DNA of 21,311 nucleotides from CAJJDF01 sp965657945 (lineage in GTDB: Bacteria; Bacteroidota; Bacteroidia; Flavobacteriales_D; CAJJDF01), in contig CBFHPW010000030.1 of assembly GCA_965657945.1 (NCBI GenBank), positions 1 to 21,311 of the forward strand. Direction: 5' to 3'. Of the stretch, positions 14,001 through 21,311 are shown one piece after another (the first letter of the stretch is position 1; every line of letters begins with the position of its first letter). Under the pieces are notes generated by a model, which saw only the letters and a list, made by a program, of their open reading frames with translations, did not search any database and had not been told where the DNA came from. Both the position numbers and the translations under genes were made by a program.

Positions 14001-15553
14001 AAATTTCATTGTTACGAACAGGTTTCAACGTAGATTACCTGAATACTCATTATGACTTTTCAGGTCTTATGATTATTGAAAACAATGACATCTACACCGA
14101 CAATATTATCGAAATAAGAGATGAAGAAAACAACTTAGCTTATTTTAATGGCGCCATCATTCATGATAATTTTAGAGATTTCAACTTCAATGTTTTTGTA
14201 GAAATTCCCACTGCGGTTTATAGGAAAGGAACCCAAACGGAACTAATATCTTTTGAAGGTTCCAAAAAAGCAAACAATAAGTTTATTGGCTTGAACACAA
14301 ACATGGAATTGAATAATGATTTTTACGGAAAGGTCTATGCCACAGGAGGAATTAACATAGAAGGGTATCAGGAAGAAATTGACATTACGGTAACTGCAAA
14401 AACAGAAAAAGGAACCAATTTCACACTTCCGCTTTACGGAAGCTCTGAGGTAACCATGGCGGACTTTGTTGTTTTTAATACAAAAGATTCTATTACCAAT
14501 GAGGAAGAAATAGTGAATCTCGAGGGAATAAATTTAGATATTAATGTAGAAGTAACTCCCGAAGCCAATCTTCAGTTGATATTTGATGAAGTGTATGGTG
14601 ATATTATCTCGGGAACTGGCTACGGAAATTTATCGATGACCGTGGATAAACAAGACCAGTTTAACATGACTGGGAAATACACAATAGAGCAGGGTGATTA
14701 TTTATTTACACTTGGTTTAGAGCGATTTGAAAACCTGATTAATAAAAAATTTGATATTGCCAACGGGAGCACCATCAATTGGTATGGCGATCCGTACAAT
14801 GCAGAAATAGACATCAACGCTATCTATAAACTGAAAGCACCGATGTTTGAAATTATGCCGCAACTACCCAATAATAGTAATAAATACAAAACTAGGTCTG
14901 ATATCGAAGTGATGATGAAACTGACAGAGAACTTGATGACTCCTAACATTGATTTCTTTATCGAAGTGCCTCGAGCGGATGAAACCGAACGTGCCGTAAT
15001 CGCCAACCTCATGCAAACCAAGCAAGAACTGAACAAACAAGTGTTTGCCCTACTTCTACTTAATCGGTTTTTACCTTCTCAAAACTCCAACAACCAAAAC
15101 GGAATAGAAACCACTGGAGCCGTGGGAACTACAGCCTCTGAACTTCTCTCCAACCAATTGAGTAATTGGATGTCGAAACTGAGCAACAACGTGGATGTAG
15201 GATTTAATTATCGACCCGGAGATGACATCACGAGCGATGAAATTGCGGTGGCTCTTTCTACCGAATTATTGAACGAACGGCTGGTCATAAGTTCAAATTT
15301 TGGAGTAGCTCAAGGAAATGAAATCAATCAAAACGAAAATGCCTTGATAGGAGATGTAAATGTGGAATACAAACTAAATGAAGATGGTACTTTTCGAGTA
15401 AGGGTATTTACTAGAACGAATGAATACGACATTACCAATGCCAACCAAGCCCAAACTACTAGTGGGCTAGGTGTGTATTACAAAAAAGAGTTTAATACTT
15501 GGAAAGAGTTTATTACAAGAAAAAGGAAATTGAAACAAAGAGAATCAAAATAA
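11057..15553 (+). CDS. tamB: TamB/DUF490 family translocation and assembly protein
   Basis: This is a very large (about 1,500-residue) TamB homologue, an AsmA-like protein anchored in the inner membrane that spans the periplasm. In Proteobacteria it works with an Omp85 partner on outer-membrane assembly and phospholipid transport. An N-terminal membrane helix (GHLCLFLIEIALILTLLSF) is followed by more than 1,000 residues of beta-rich repeats. The C-terminal DUF490 block includes MTGKYTIEQGDYLFTLGLER, INWYGDPYNAEIDINAIYKL and a glycine-poor beta-strand end. There is no ATG before the membrane helix. The only usual start is TTG at 11057; ATC at 11036 would give MKNKLKILG in front of the helix, and an in-frame TAA at 11024 sets the upstream limit. 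ATG 11117 would destroy the helix. The gene diverges from tsaD and converges on rlmB. No Omp85 gene is adjacent here. Confidence 0.88.
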   Translation: MGHLCLFLIEIALILTLLSFMAVRFNTVQTSLAKYATERLSQDLKTKIHIGKVSITPIKSIELLDFYILDKENDTVIKTQSISILAKNINLKKNKIEITSLKLNEADIQLIKRKGESGFSFQFILDYFDLDKESNSGSNNLLIGVQSIELTNSRFRFKDYRTSASYYGMDFADLDAKPINFTFSDFRNEGSNIKVTIEHLSTIEKSNFDLRNLTGEVEIDSNFVHINNLEITTPNSFVSTEYFRFEFDKPSYFEDDFENKVTMKTNFTKTSLNLSDLAYFTSFFEGIDRVVDLSGEFDGTVADFKTRNLELQLDKQTKFSGNLAMKGLPDTENTTFSVLIRELKSTEQELNKIDIPPFDKKQKLQLPSEIQGIGSVSLSGTMSGKFDDFVSDLAVSTSQGKIMVDARYWNKNQTDYLKGSILADRLNLGVFANNPDLAEVDANFETELAWNAKTGINLLAKGELPQFTYKGHSYKNIKVDGAFTEKSFDGKASIKDAFGEVIFLGFIDFESQTPAFDFQSKVVKMNLSKLNILNDSNQHIVSGEISLKGNGSSIDNSTGIAKITDLVYQQNEKSYQNKEIKITSSKKGDNQHLNLLSDLADGSMNGKFTLSQLSIIADIIGQQVVPALYSSKDTIKLSNQSFDFDLLIKDYSPIQDLFTPELAIANNTKAMGSFDSSSEEFKLSLSSDSISFLSNSFVGIEGTLAKPTDILDLAIDVSTFKAGNDFSLENLEITSLIHENHISPTLKWKSVDGESYGKIQGDGYWYTQDYFDLLILPSSFHFKERDWKIKEDASLIVDSSNFNFNGLVVTNNLNEGVSVMGNISKNPKDVLKIYLDNFNVKYLNPFIGTATTQYKGNINGSACISNVYNDIEIVSDFFIDSLQVNKELIGDLVFNTDWIKESKGMNIKGELLRNEENTFDFMGYFYPFRKTNSIDFNCILQNTNLEFLNPYLDNQGISEINGKAKGKVSVTGEPNRPLLKGEISLLRTGFNVDYLNTHYDFSGLMIIENNDIYTDNIIEIRDEENNLAYFNGAIIHDNFRDFNFNVFVEIPTAVYRKGTQTELISFEGSKKANNKFIGLNTNMELNNDFYGKVYATGGINIEGYQEEIDITVTAKTEKGTNFTLPLYGSSEVTMADFVVFNTKDSITNEEEIVNLEGINLDINVEVTPEANLQLIFDEVYGDIISGTGYGNLSMTVDKQDQFNMTGKYTIEQGDYLFTLGLERFENLINKKFDIANGSTINWYGDPYNAEIDINAIYKLKAPMFEIMPQLPNNSNKYKTRSDIEVMMKLTENLMTPNIDFFIEVPRADETERAVIANLMQTKQELNKQVFALLLLNRFLPSQNSNNQNGIETTGAVGTTASELLSNQLSNWMSKLSNNVDVGFNYRPGDDITSDEIAVALSTELLNERLVISSNFGVAQGNEINQNENALIGDVNVEYKLNEDGTFRVRVFTRTNEYDITNANQAQTTSGLGVYYKKEFNTWKEFITRKRKLKQRESK

Positions 15554-15599
15554 ACATATTGTTTTCGAAATATATTTCTCACTCTACAAACAAAATCAA

Positions 15600-16346
15600 T
15601 TATTTTTTGGCTCTGATTGCCTCGTACATCACAATACCTGCCGCCACAGCTACATTCATGGAAGAAATTTCGCCAGTCATCGGAATTTTACCAATAAACT
15701 GAGATCTGTTTATCAATTCGTTTGAGATTCCTGTTTCTTCATTCCCCATTAAAATACCTATGGGTCCTTGGTAGGGATAATCGTAAATAGAATTGTCTGT
15801 TTTTTCTGTACAAGCCACAATGTTTATCCCTGACTCTACCATGTAATCAACAGTTTTCTTAAGAGAATCTACTCTACAAACGGGTAATGTCATTAAGGCT
15901 CCAGCAGATGTTTTTACCGCATCGGATGTTACGGTTGCACCACCTTTAGCAGGAATAATTACTCCGTTAAAACCTAAACATTCTGCTGTTCGGGCAATTG
16001 CCCCAAAATTTCTTACATCGGTTACCCCATCCAAAATAACAAATTTAGGCTCCTTCCCCTCTTCATACAGCCGTGGAATTAAATCTTCTACTTGGTGATA
16101 AGTAACGGGAGAAACAAAAGCGATAACGCCTTGGTGGTTTTTTCTTGTAATGGAGTTAAGTTTTTGAACCGGAACCAATTGCAGGTTTACCATCGAGTGC
16201 TTTAATAATCCTCTCAACTCATGAAACGTGTTTCCTTGAAGGCCTTTTTGAATTAAAATTTTATTTATTTCTTGACCACTTTTTATTGCTTCCATTACTG
16301 GATGAAGACCAAAAATTACGTCTTTGCTTAGTTTCTTTTCGTACAC
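15600..16346 (-). CDS. rlmB: 23S rRNA (guanosine-2'-O)-methyltransferase RlmB-like
   Basis: This is a SpoU/TrmH-family SAM-dependent 2'-O-ribose methyltransferase. RlmB methylates G2251 of 23S rRNA. The N-terminal L30e-like substrate-binding domain starts FGLHPVMEAI (12-21) and includes RKNHQGVIAFVSP (68-80). The knotted catalytic domain shows motif 1 LDGVTDVRNFGAIARTAE (105-122) with Asn113 and Arg119, motif 2 GILMGNEETGIS (197-208), and motif 3 PMTGEISSMNVAVAAGIVMYE (222-242). The 248 residues are normal for RlmB; TrmH itself lacks the L30e domain. It is the last gene of a leftward operon: its ATG is two bases after the stop of the GWxTD gene. I see no clear terminator in the 46-base convergent gap to tamB (15554-15599), only a short GAAATATATTTC palindrome. 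Confidence 0.92.
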   Translation of the reverse strand: MYEKKLSKDVIFGLHPVMEAIKSGQEINKILIQKGLQGNTFHELRGLLKHSMVNLQLVPVQKLNSITRKNHQGVIAFVSPVTYHQVEDLIPRLYEEGKEPKFVILDGVTDVRNFGAIARTAECLGFNGVIIPAKGGATVTSDAVKTSAGALMTLPVCRVDSLKKTVDYMVESGINIVACTEKTDNSIYDYPYQGPIGILMGNEETGISNELINRSQFIGKIPMTGEISSMNVAVAAGIVMYEAIRAKK

Positions 16347-16348
16347 TT

Positions 16349-17635
16349 TTAATTAAAATTATAGACTCTTCCTTGCCTCCAGCTTTCACAGGCTCTATAC
16401 CAATAATCTCGGTAGGTTCGGTAGCGGGTTAGTTGATAATCATTCCTTACTCTTTCCTCATTTTCTAGACTAAAGCTAAACGTAAGAGACATCATCATGT
16501 TATGTGGAGTCCCGTAAACCCAGGTTTCTCCTCTTCTTGTTTTATAAATTGTATTGGGCAGTCCCATCACGATAGAGAGCATTCCTCTGTCAGTTTTCCA
16601 GCCTTCCTTGTAGGAAGTAAAGAATTTATTTGCTTGCTCCACTCTCGAGTAATATTCATGAATTACCATTCTAGCTCTTTCCTTGGAGCCTGCCATTTTT
16701 AGCCACAACGCCTCTACTGCTTTTCTTTTGTTTGGGGCATTTACAAGTGATTGATATTCTCTGGAAGAACAAATATATTTCATTGGTTCTATCATCCCTA
16801 AATAAGACTCGAGCCCGCCAAAATTTGGATCTAATTTTTGAATGATTAAACTGTACTGGGAAGAATCTGGGTGTCGCAAATAATAACTACCCAACTTATT
16901 CATCTTTACTAACCACTTGTTGTCACTAACACTCACTGTGTAACCCGAATCTCTCACAGAAGCTATTTCTATTTTTTTATTGGAAGAAAACGGGGGCAAA
17001 GATGGCGGAAAATCCGTATTGTAGTAATCTATCCGGTATTCATCATTTTTATTAAATTCTGAGAGCACCTCAACCTGTGTTTCTTGAGTAAAATATGTGG
17101 TGAAATATATTTCTTTTGTCTGGGGGTTTCTGAACAAAAAGAATTGATTAGATTGTAGATTTTGTTTGTCTATTTCCATTACCAACCGATCTCTCACTTT
17201 TTTATTTACATCCCTTGTTTCCACCTTCAAAAAAGCGGTTTTTCCAGTGGGTAAATGAAATGGAACGCGAGCCAAAATGGTTTTGGGCTCGTTGCTTGTT
17301 TTGTAGTCGTACAGATGTTTCGTTGCGCTATCCAACAAAACTCTTCCTTTTTCATCCTCAAATAGCTGGTATTGTACCGTGATTTCAGCCTCAAATGGTT
17401 TTGAACTATTTTCTCTTACGTACAACAAATTATTGGTATAAAGTTCCAAATACAAATAAGATGTATCTTGTTTTTCGTGGTACACCAAGTAACTTGGATC
17501 CAAATCTTTTATCCGGGTATCGTACTCATAATTGGCCTCGTCAGTTGCGAGCTTACCCGAACTACAATTCACCATAAAACTCATAGCTGTGATAACTAAG
17601 GTGAGTTTCATGCGATATGAATTGGTTCCGATCAT
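16349..17635 (-). CDS. GWxTD domain lipoprotein
   Basis: This 428-residue protein has the GWxTD domain found mainly in Bacteroidota. GWKTD is at 345-349 in SYKEGWKTDRGMLSIVMGLP, followed by GETWVYG (369-375). Its function is unknown. The N-terminus is a probable lipoprotein signal: hydrophobic LTLVITAMSFMVN before Cys24, giving CSSGK. The lipobox (MVNC) is non-standard, so anchoring is likely but not certain. Two starts are possible. ATG 17635 overlaps the rmuC stop as ATGA, which suggests coupled translation. ATG 17611 gives a more ordinary signal peptide starting MKLTLVIT. I list the coupled one. The middle of the protein is beta-rich, and the C-terminus is unusually rich in Arg, Tyr and Trp. 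It lies between rmuC and rlmB. Confidence 0.85.
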   Translation of the reverse strand: MIGTNSYRMKLTLVITAMSFMVNCSSGKLATDEANYEYDTRIKDLDPSYLVYHEKQDTSYLYLELYTNNLLYVRENSSKPFEAEITVQYQLFEDEKGRVLLDSATKHLYDYKTSNEPKTILARVPFHLPTGKTAFLKVETRDVNKKVRDRLVMEIDKQNLQSNQFFLFRNPQTKEIYFTTYFTQETQVEVLSEFNKNDEYRIDYYNTDFPPSLPPFSSNKKIEIASVRDSGYTVSVSDNKWLVKMNKLGSYYLRHPDSSQYSLIIQKLDPNFGGLESYLGMIEPMKYICSSREYQSLVNAPNKRKAVEALWLKMAGSKERARMVIHEYYSRVEQANKFFTSYKEGWKTDRGMLSIVMGLPNTIYKTRRGETWVYGTPHNMMMSLTFSFSLENEERVRNDYQLTRYRTYRDYWYRACESWRQGRVYNFN

Positions 17636-18987
17636 TCTTCTAAAAACTTTTGAGGAATTTGTTTACTTGTACTCACTCCAAGCTCTTTTATTTTTTCCGT
17701 TCTCCTCACTAGGTTTCCCTTTCCAGTTTGCAGTTTGTTGAGCGCTCCTTGGTAAGCCGATTCTGCCTGAGAAAGACCTCTTTCTATCTTTTCCATGTCG
17801 TCCAAAAAACCGACAAACTTATCGTATAAAGCTCCTGCTTGGCTGGCAATTTCTAGGGTGTTTCTATTTTGCTTTTCTTGCTTCCAAATAGAGGCAATTG
17901 TCTTGATTGTTGCCAATAAAGTAGTAGGGCTGACAATTACGATATTTCGTGTTATGGCATACTCATACAGTTCTTTGTCATTCTGAATGGCTAAACTAAA
18001 AGAAGCTTCTATTGGCATGAACAACAACACAAAGTCAGGAGAATCCAGTTTAGCACCCGTTTGGTAGTTTTTATCACTCAAATATTTAATGTGATTCTTC
18101 ACCGAAATCAAATGATTTTTGAGTGCAGTCGCTTTCGACTCTTCCGATTCGGGAGAAATATAGTGGTTATAGGCGACCAACGACACTTTAGAATCCACTA
18201 CAATATGTTTGCTATCGGGAAGTTGAATGATATAATCTGGCTGAACTCTTCGTCCTTCTTCGTTGGTGGTGCTAAATTGTTTCACGTATTCTTCTCCTTC
18301 TGTCAAACCAGAATCAGATAAGATTTTTTCTAAAATCATTTCTCCCCAATTTCCTTGCGCCTTGTTATCATAAGTGAGAGCCTTGGTGAGATTTTGCGCA
18401 TCTTTACTCAGCGTTTGATTGAGTTCAGAAAGCTGAATTATTTGAGATTTCAATTCCGTTCTTTCTGCCAAACCTTTTTCGTAAGTAGTTTGAACTTTTT
18501 CTTCAAAACTTTTAAGTTTTTCGTTCAAAGGGTTCAGTACAGTATCAATGTTTTCTTTGTTTTGGGCAGTAAATTTAGCCGACTTTTCTTCCAAAATTTT
18601 GTTGGCAATATTCTCAAATTCAATGGCGAATTTTTTCTGTAAGTCTTGCATTTCCGCTTTCTGGTCGGTCAGCTTTTCCTCCAAGTTGCTCAAATTGGTG
18701 GTAGAAACAGACAATTCATCTCTCAAGTTCTTGTTCTCCAATTTTAACTCTCCTATTTCTTCCTTCTGCTGATTAAAATAGCGAGCCGCATCTTCTAATC
18801 TCACTTCCATCATGCCTTTTTCTTTATCCAAAGCAACTGAACGAGAAGTAAGTTGTTCATGCTCAGTTTCTAACTGCGATAATTTTTCGTGAATGGCCGC
18901 AGGAAGTTTATTTTTTTTCAACGAATGAATTAAAAACACGACCAGTACGCCAATCACTAATCCAACAAGTAGAGAAATAATGTCCAT
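17632..18987 (-). CDS. rmuC: RmuC family DNA recombination protein
   Basis: RmuC limits recombination at inverted repeats in E. coli and is predicted to be a nuclease related to the restriction-enzyme fold. A membrane anchor covers about residues 4-22 (ISLLVGLVIGVLVVFLIHS). A long coiled coil runs from about 34 to 200. The RmuC domain starts at GNWGEMILEKIL (212-223) and contains PDYIIQLPD (250-258), the acidic/Lys pair VVDSKVSLVAY (263-273) typical of PD-(D/E)xK enzymes, LLFMPIEASFS (321-331) and IVSPTTLLATIKTI (351-364). The 451 residues fit the family. The start is 13 bases after the small CxxC gene, and the stop overlaps the next ATG, so it is the second gene of the operon. Confidence 0.92.
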   Translation of the reverse strand: MDIISLLVGLVIGVLVVFLIHSLKKNKLPAAIHEKLSQLETEHEQLTSRSVALDKEKGMMEVRLEDAARYFNQQKEEIGELKLENKNLRDELSVSTTNLSNLEEKLTDQKAEMQDLQKKFAIEFENIANKILEEKSAKFTAQNKENIDTVLNPLNEKLKSFEEKVQTTYEKGLAERTELKSQIIQLSELNQTLSKDAQNLTKALTYDNKAQGNWGEMILEKILSDSGLTEGEEYVKQFSTTNEEGRRVQPDYIIQLPDSKHIVVDSKVSLVAYNHYISPESEESKATALKNHLISVKNHIKYLSDKNYQTGAKLDSPDFVLLFMPIEASFSLAIQNDKELYEYAITRNIVIVSPTTLLATIKTIASIWKQEKQNRNTLEIASQAGALYDKFVGFLDDMEKIERGLSQAESAYQGALNKLQTGKGNLVRRTEKIKELGVSTSKQIPQKFLEE

Positions 18988-19000
18988 TTTTAGTTTTAAA

Positions 19001-19279
19001 TTAGTACCAATTCTCAGCGGTAAACTCTTGTTTTTTGTCTTTGTTCTTTCCTGTCAAATCTTTCCAAAACGGCTTCATTTTACCTTTCAGCACAATGAAT
19101 ACAAAAGTAGCCAAAAGAATGTAAGGAATGATTAAAATATATTCAATTCCGGCATTTAATCCTCCGCCAACGTTTGGATTACTTTCTGCCGTTGCTTTAC
19201 ACATGGCACATTGAGCATTCGCAGAAATCTGACTTACCAGCAACAATACTAAAATCGCAATTTTTGATACATATTTCAT
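19001..19279 (-). CDS. Small exported CxxC membrane protein
   Basis: This 92-residue protein has no assigned function. A signal peptide (about 1-22, ending ISANA) precedes the pair Cys24-Ala-Met-Cys27 (QCAMCKA), very close to the cleavage site. A glycine-rich turn (VGGGLNAGIEY) leads to one membrane helix (about 47-64, ILIIPYILLATFVFIVL). A basic cytosolic tail (KGKMKPFWKDLTGKNKDKK) follows, then an acidic/aromatic end. The mature topology is therefore a periplasmic CxxC head, one helix and a basic tail inside. I recall similar short AMC-x2-x-A proteins in other Bacteroidota, but cannot verify this. It heads the operon with rmuC, GWxTD and rlmB, and has the best promoter in the region. Redox or metal/heme binding through the cysteines is possible but unproven. 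Confidence 0.8.
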   Translation of the reverse strand: MKYVSKIAILVLLLVSQISANAQCAMCKATAESNPNVGGGLNAGIEYILIIPYILLATFVFIVLKGKMKPFWKDLTGKNKDKKQEFTAENWY

Positions 19280-19305
19280 AAGAGATGTGTTACGTTAATT
19301 CTATC

Positions 19306-19355
19306 CAAAGATACAAAAGCCTAGTTTAAAACTGCGTGAAAATCGCACCTAGTTT
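19306..19355 (-). promoter_or_regulatory. Promoter and direct repeats upstream of the rmuC operon
   Basis: The minus strand reads TATCTTTG (19313-19306), a perfect TAnnTTTG match, predicting a start near 19300 and a leader of about 20 bases. Upstream, the 8-mer AAACTAGG (minus strand) occurs twice, at 19327-19320 and 19355-19348, 28 bases apart. Between the copies lies a GCG/CGC inverted element (about 19334-19345). The first copy overlaps the spacer between the -33 and -7 boxes, so the repeats could be regulator sites. That is inference. Confidence 0.45.
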
Positions 19356-19470
19356 TTGAGTTTTACCTCGAATCATTTTCTTTCTTTTCTCTGGGTGAGT
19401 AAATAAACTCGACCAAACAATACTATAAGCGTCAAAAATAAGAGATCATTTTTTTTTGTAATTTAGATAG

Positions 19471-21311
19471 ATGAAAACTTGGCTCTCCATACTATCTTTC
19501 CTTGTATTGGTAAGTCCAACATTTTCGCAAGAAATTTGCGACAATGGAATTGATGATGACTTGGATGGACTTGTTGATTTGAATGACACCACTGAATGTG
19601 ATTGTGCAATAGGCCTATTACCTCCCATACTGCCCAATCCCTCTTTTGAAGATTACTCCACTTGTCCTACTCAAGCCTCTCAACTATCAAGAGTGAATCA
19701 TTGGAGGGATGCTTTAGCATATAATTCGCCCGATTACTTCAATTGTGGCTACAGATTACCTTTTATTCCATTTCCATTTCCTCATGGCACAGGTGTGATT
19801 GGATTTGCTGTGGGAAATGGAAATACAAAAGAATTTTTTGGGGCTTGTCTTCTTGATACTCTTCATCCAGGAAAAACCTACAGAATTGAGTTCGACTATG
19901 CCCAAATTGCCTCAATTTCTCCAAGGCCAATAGCAGTGTATGGATCTAATTCGTGTTCTAATTTACCTTACGCCAGAACTCCCATTGGAGGGGGTGGAAC
20001 CACAGCAAACTGTCCTAGTTATTCGCCAAACTGGGTAACACTAGATACTCTGATTCCGTTACTAAATAATAATTCCTGGAATACTTACACGTTTGAGTTC
20101 TCTCCCTCCATACCTATTACCACTTTAGTCTTTGGTCCGAGTTGCGCACTTTTGAGTTCGCCAGCACCTCAAGCTTATTACGGTGCAATGGACAACTTGA
20201 GGCTTTCCTATGTTGCTCCTTCAATTACCCTTTCGAGTTCGGGACATATATGTCAAAATAATCTTACACTAAGAGCGGTATTCGATTCAATCCCTCAATC
20301 CATTCAGTGGTATAGAAACGGTGTAGCTTTAGTAAACGACACCACCTCAATACTGGCAGTGCCTGCCGGAATGACTGGGATATTTCAAGTAAAACTTAAC
20401 TTTAGTGGAGGCTGCTTACTTTCCGATTCGTTAGTCGTTGTGCAACCTGCAATCTCTGCAAAGAAAGATTCAATCGGAAGTTGCGCCAACAAAAATGATG
20501 GAGCACTCTCGCTCACCAGAATAATGGGTGGAACAAAACCTTACGCCTTTTCTCTAAACAGTTCTGGTTTTCAGTCGGATTCGAGTTTTACTAATTTATC
20601 ACCCGGCTTATATCAAGTTACTATTCGAGACAGCAATCTGTGTAAGCTTCAAGTTCCAATTGCAATAGACCCCTATCCCATGCCCGCTTCTTCCTTCAGT
20701 GCAGATACGGTTTGTTTTGGCCAAACCACTAATTTCTCGAGTACCTCGTCTATTTCAAGTGGCAATATTGTCTCTTGGCTTTGGGATTCGCACATAAATT
20801 TGAGTGGAAAAAACTCCTCTTATGTTTTCCCTCAACCAGGCGCCCATATTGCTTCATTGAGAACTGTCTCCGATTCAGGTTGTATACATGAAACCACTGC
20901 AACCATATGGGTTCGGGAACTGCCCGAAATGAACTTTACCTTCTCGCCAAACTCTGTGTACTCATACAGCCCAGTAGTATGTTTCACAAACACCTCATCG
21001 CCTGTTGTTTCTCAGTTTTGGAATTTTGGTCATACAGATCCCAGAAACACCTCTTTTGACTTGTCACCTTGCCCTGTAAACTTTCCTGTCCAGAGGAGCG
21101 AAAAGTTTTCAATAACCCTCACAGGAATCGATAGATATGGTTGTATTGATTCGATCACTAAAGAACTACAAATACAAGAAGATTTTCTAGTTTTTGTTCC
21201 CAATTCGTTCTCCCCTAATTTTGACGGAACGAACGATTTGCTTTATCCAGTATTGTCTGGAATTGAAACTCTCGAATGGCAAATCTTTAATAGATGGGGC
21301 GAACTAGTTTT
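19471..21311 (+). CDS. T9SS type B exported modular protein (3' end cut off)
   Basis: An uninterrupted frame of 613 codons runs from ATG 19471 off the window edge. Residues 1-19 are a signal peptide (MKTWLSILSFLVLVSPTFS). Residues 21-45 hold CDNGIDDDLDGLVDLND, an Asp/Gly motif that looks like a calcium-binding or MopE-type site. From about 46 to 250 is a beta-rich domain starting NPSFEDYSTCP and ending near YGAMDNLRLSY. An Ig-like stretch with QWYRNG follows. Around 337-395 is a SprB-type repeat (GGTKPYAFSL, NLSPGLYQVTIRD). Around 405-565 are two PKD-like modules. From about 577, VPNSFSPNFDGTNDLLYPV begins the gliding-motility-associated C-terminal (type B sorting) domain. It should be exported by T9SS and held at or released from the cell surface; its ligand is unknown. 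No enzyme domain is visible. About 40-60 more residues are expected beyond the edge. Confidence 0.88.
   Translation, partial: MKTWLSILSFLVLVSPTFSQEICDNGIDDDLDGLVDLNDTTECDCAIGLLPPILPNPSFEDYSTCPTQASQLSRVNHWRDALAYNSPDYFNCGYRLPFIPFPFPHGTGVIGFAVGNGNTKEFFGACLLDTLHPGKTYRIEFDYAQIASISPRPIAVYGSNSCSNLPYARTPIGGGGTTANCPSYSPNWVTLDTLIPLLNNNSWNTYTFEFSPSIPITTLVFGPSCALLSSPAPQAYYGAMDNLRLSYVAPSITLSSSGHICQNNLTLRAVFDSIPQSIQWYRNGVALVNDTTSILAVPAGMTGIFQVKLNFSGGCLLSDSLVVVQPAISAKKDSIGSCANKNDGALSLTRIMGGTKPYAFSLNSSGFQSDSSFTNLSPGLYQVTIRDSNLCKLQVPIAIDPYPMPASSFSADTVCFGQTTNFSSTSSISSGNIVSWLWDSHINLSGKNSSYVFPQPGAHIASLRTVSDSGCIHETTATIWVRELPEMNFTFSPNSVYSYSPVVCFTNTSSPVVSQFWNFGHTDPRNTSFDLSPCPVNFPVQRSEKFSITLTGIDRYGCIDSITKELQIQEDFLVFVPNSFSPNFDGTNDLLYPVLSGIETLEWQIFNRWGELV

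Noticed and set aside
15569..15580. GAAATATATTTC palindrome between tamB and rlmB as a terminator
   Set aside because: The stem is A/T-only and short, with no T run at the right place for either gene.
19459..19466. TAATTTAG as a promoter for the T9SS cargo gene
   Set aside because: It lies only 4 bases before the ATG, so the transcript would be leaderless or start inside the gene, and no -33 box is seen.
1..21311. CRISPR array, insertion sequence, phage, integron or defence cluster
   Set aside because: I found no regularly spaced repeats, no transposase or integrase motifs, no target-site duplications and no run of unknown genes. The tRNA genes at the left edge show no integrated element or duplicated 3' end.

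Overview
This window looks like chromosomal DNA of a member of the Bacteroidota, most likely a Flavobacteriales-type organism. It is AT-rich. It encodes a DUF4290 protein next to murA, a GWxTD lipoprotein, a TamB homologue beside tsaD, and a secreted protein with a type IX secretion (T9SS type B) C-terminal signal. At least six intergenic regions carry the Bacteroidota -7 promoter motif TAnnTTTG. Almost everything is core housekeeping. I see no insertion sequence, phage gene, CRISPR array, toxin-antitoxin pair or defence island.

Layout. (1) 1-360: a leftward tRNA-Gly(GCC) to tRNA-Leu(UAA) unit with its own promoter and terminator. (2) 358-1629: rocD, leftward, with its own promoter. (3) 1630-2059: a 430-base gap holding a two-way terminator and a possible 39-codon leftward small ORF. 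(4) 2060-2962: a patatin-like phospholipase, rightward. (5) 3086-7945: a rightward cluster of uvrD, a DUF4290 gene, murA and a TlpA/ResA-like thioredoxin, closed by a terminator. (6) 8093-9809: grpE-dnaJ, rightward, closed by a terminator. (7) 9875-15553: tsaD (leftward) and tamB (rightward), divergent. (8) 19279 down to 15600: a leftward four-gene operon of a small CxxC membrane protein, rmuC, a GWxTD lipoprotein and rlmB. (9) 19471 to the window end: the first 613 codons of a T9SS-exported modular protein, cut by the window edge.

How the genes work together. GrpE and DnaJ are the co-chaperones of DnaK. UvrD and RmuC act in DNA maintenance. MurA starts peptidoglycan synthesis. TamB serves outer-membrane biogenesis. 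TsaD, RlmB and the two tRNAs serve translation. The remaining proteins act in or beyond the cell envelope.

The points most worth a second look are family variants in familiar genes: MurA with Asp in place of the catalytic Cys, DnaJ with only two of four zinc-binding motifs, a Cys cluster inserted just before the PLP lysine of RocD, and a tamB frame with no plausible ATG start. I also flag a possible small transcription unit between rocD and the patatin gene. I did not find a clearly new multi-gene system.
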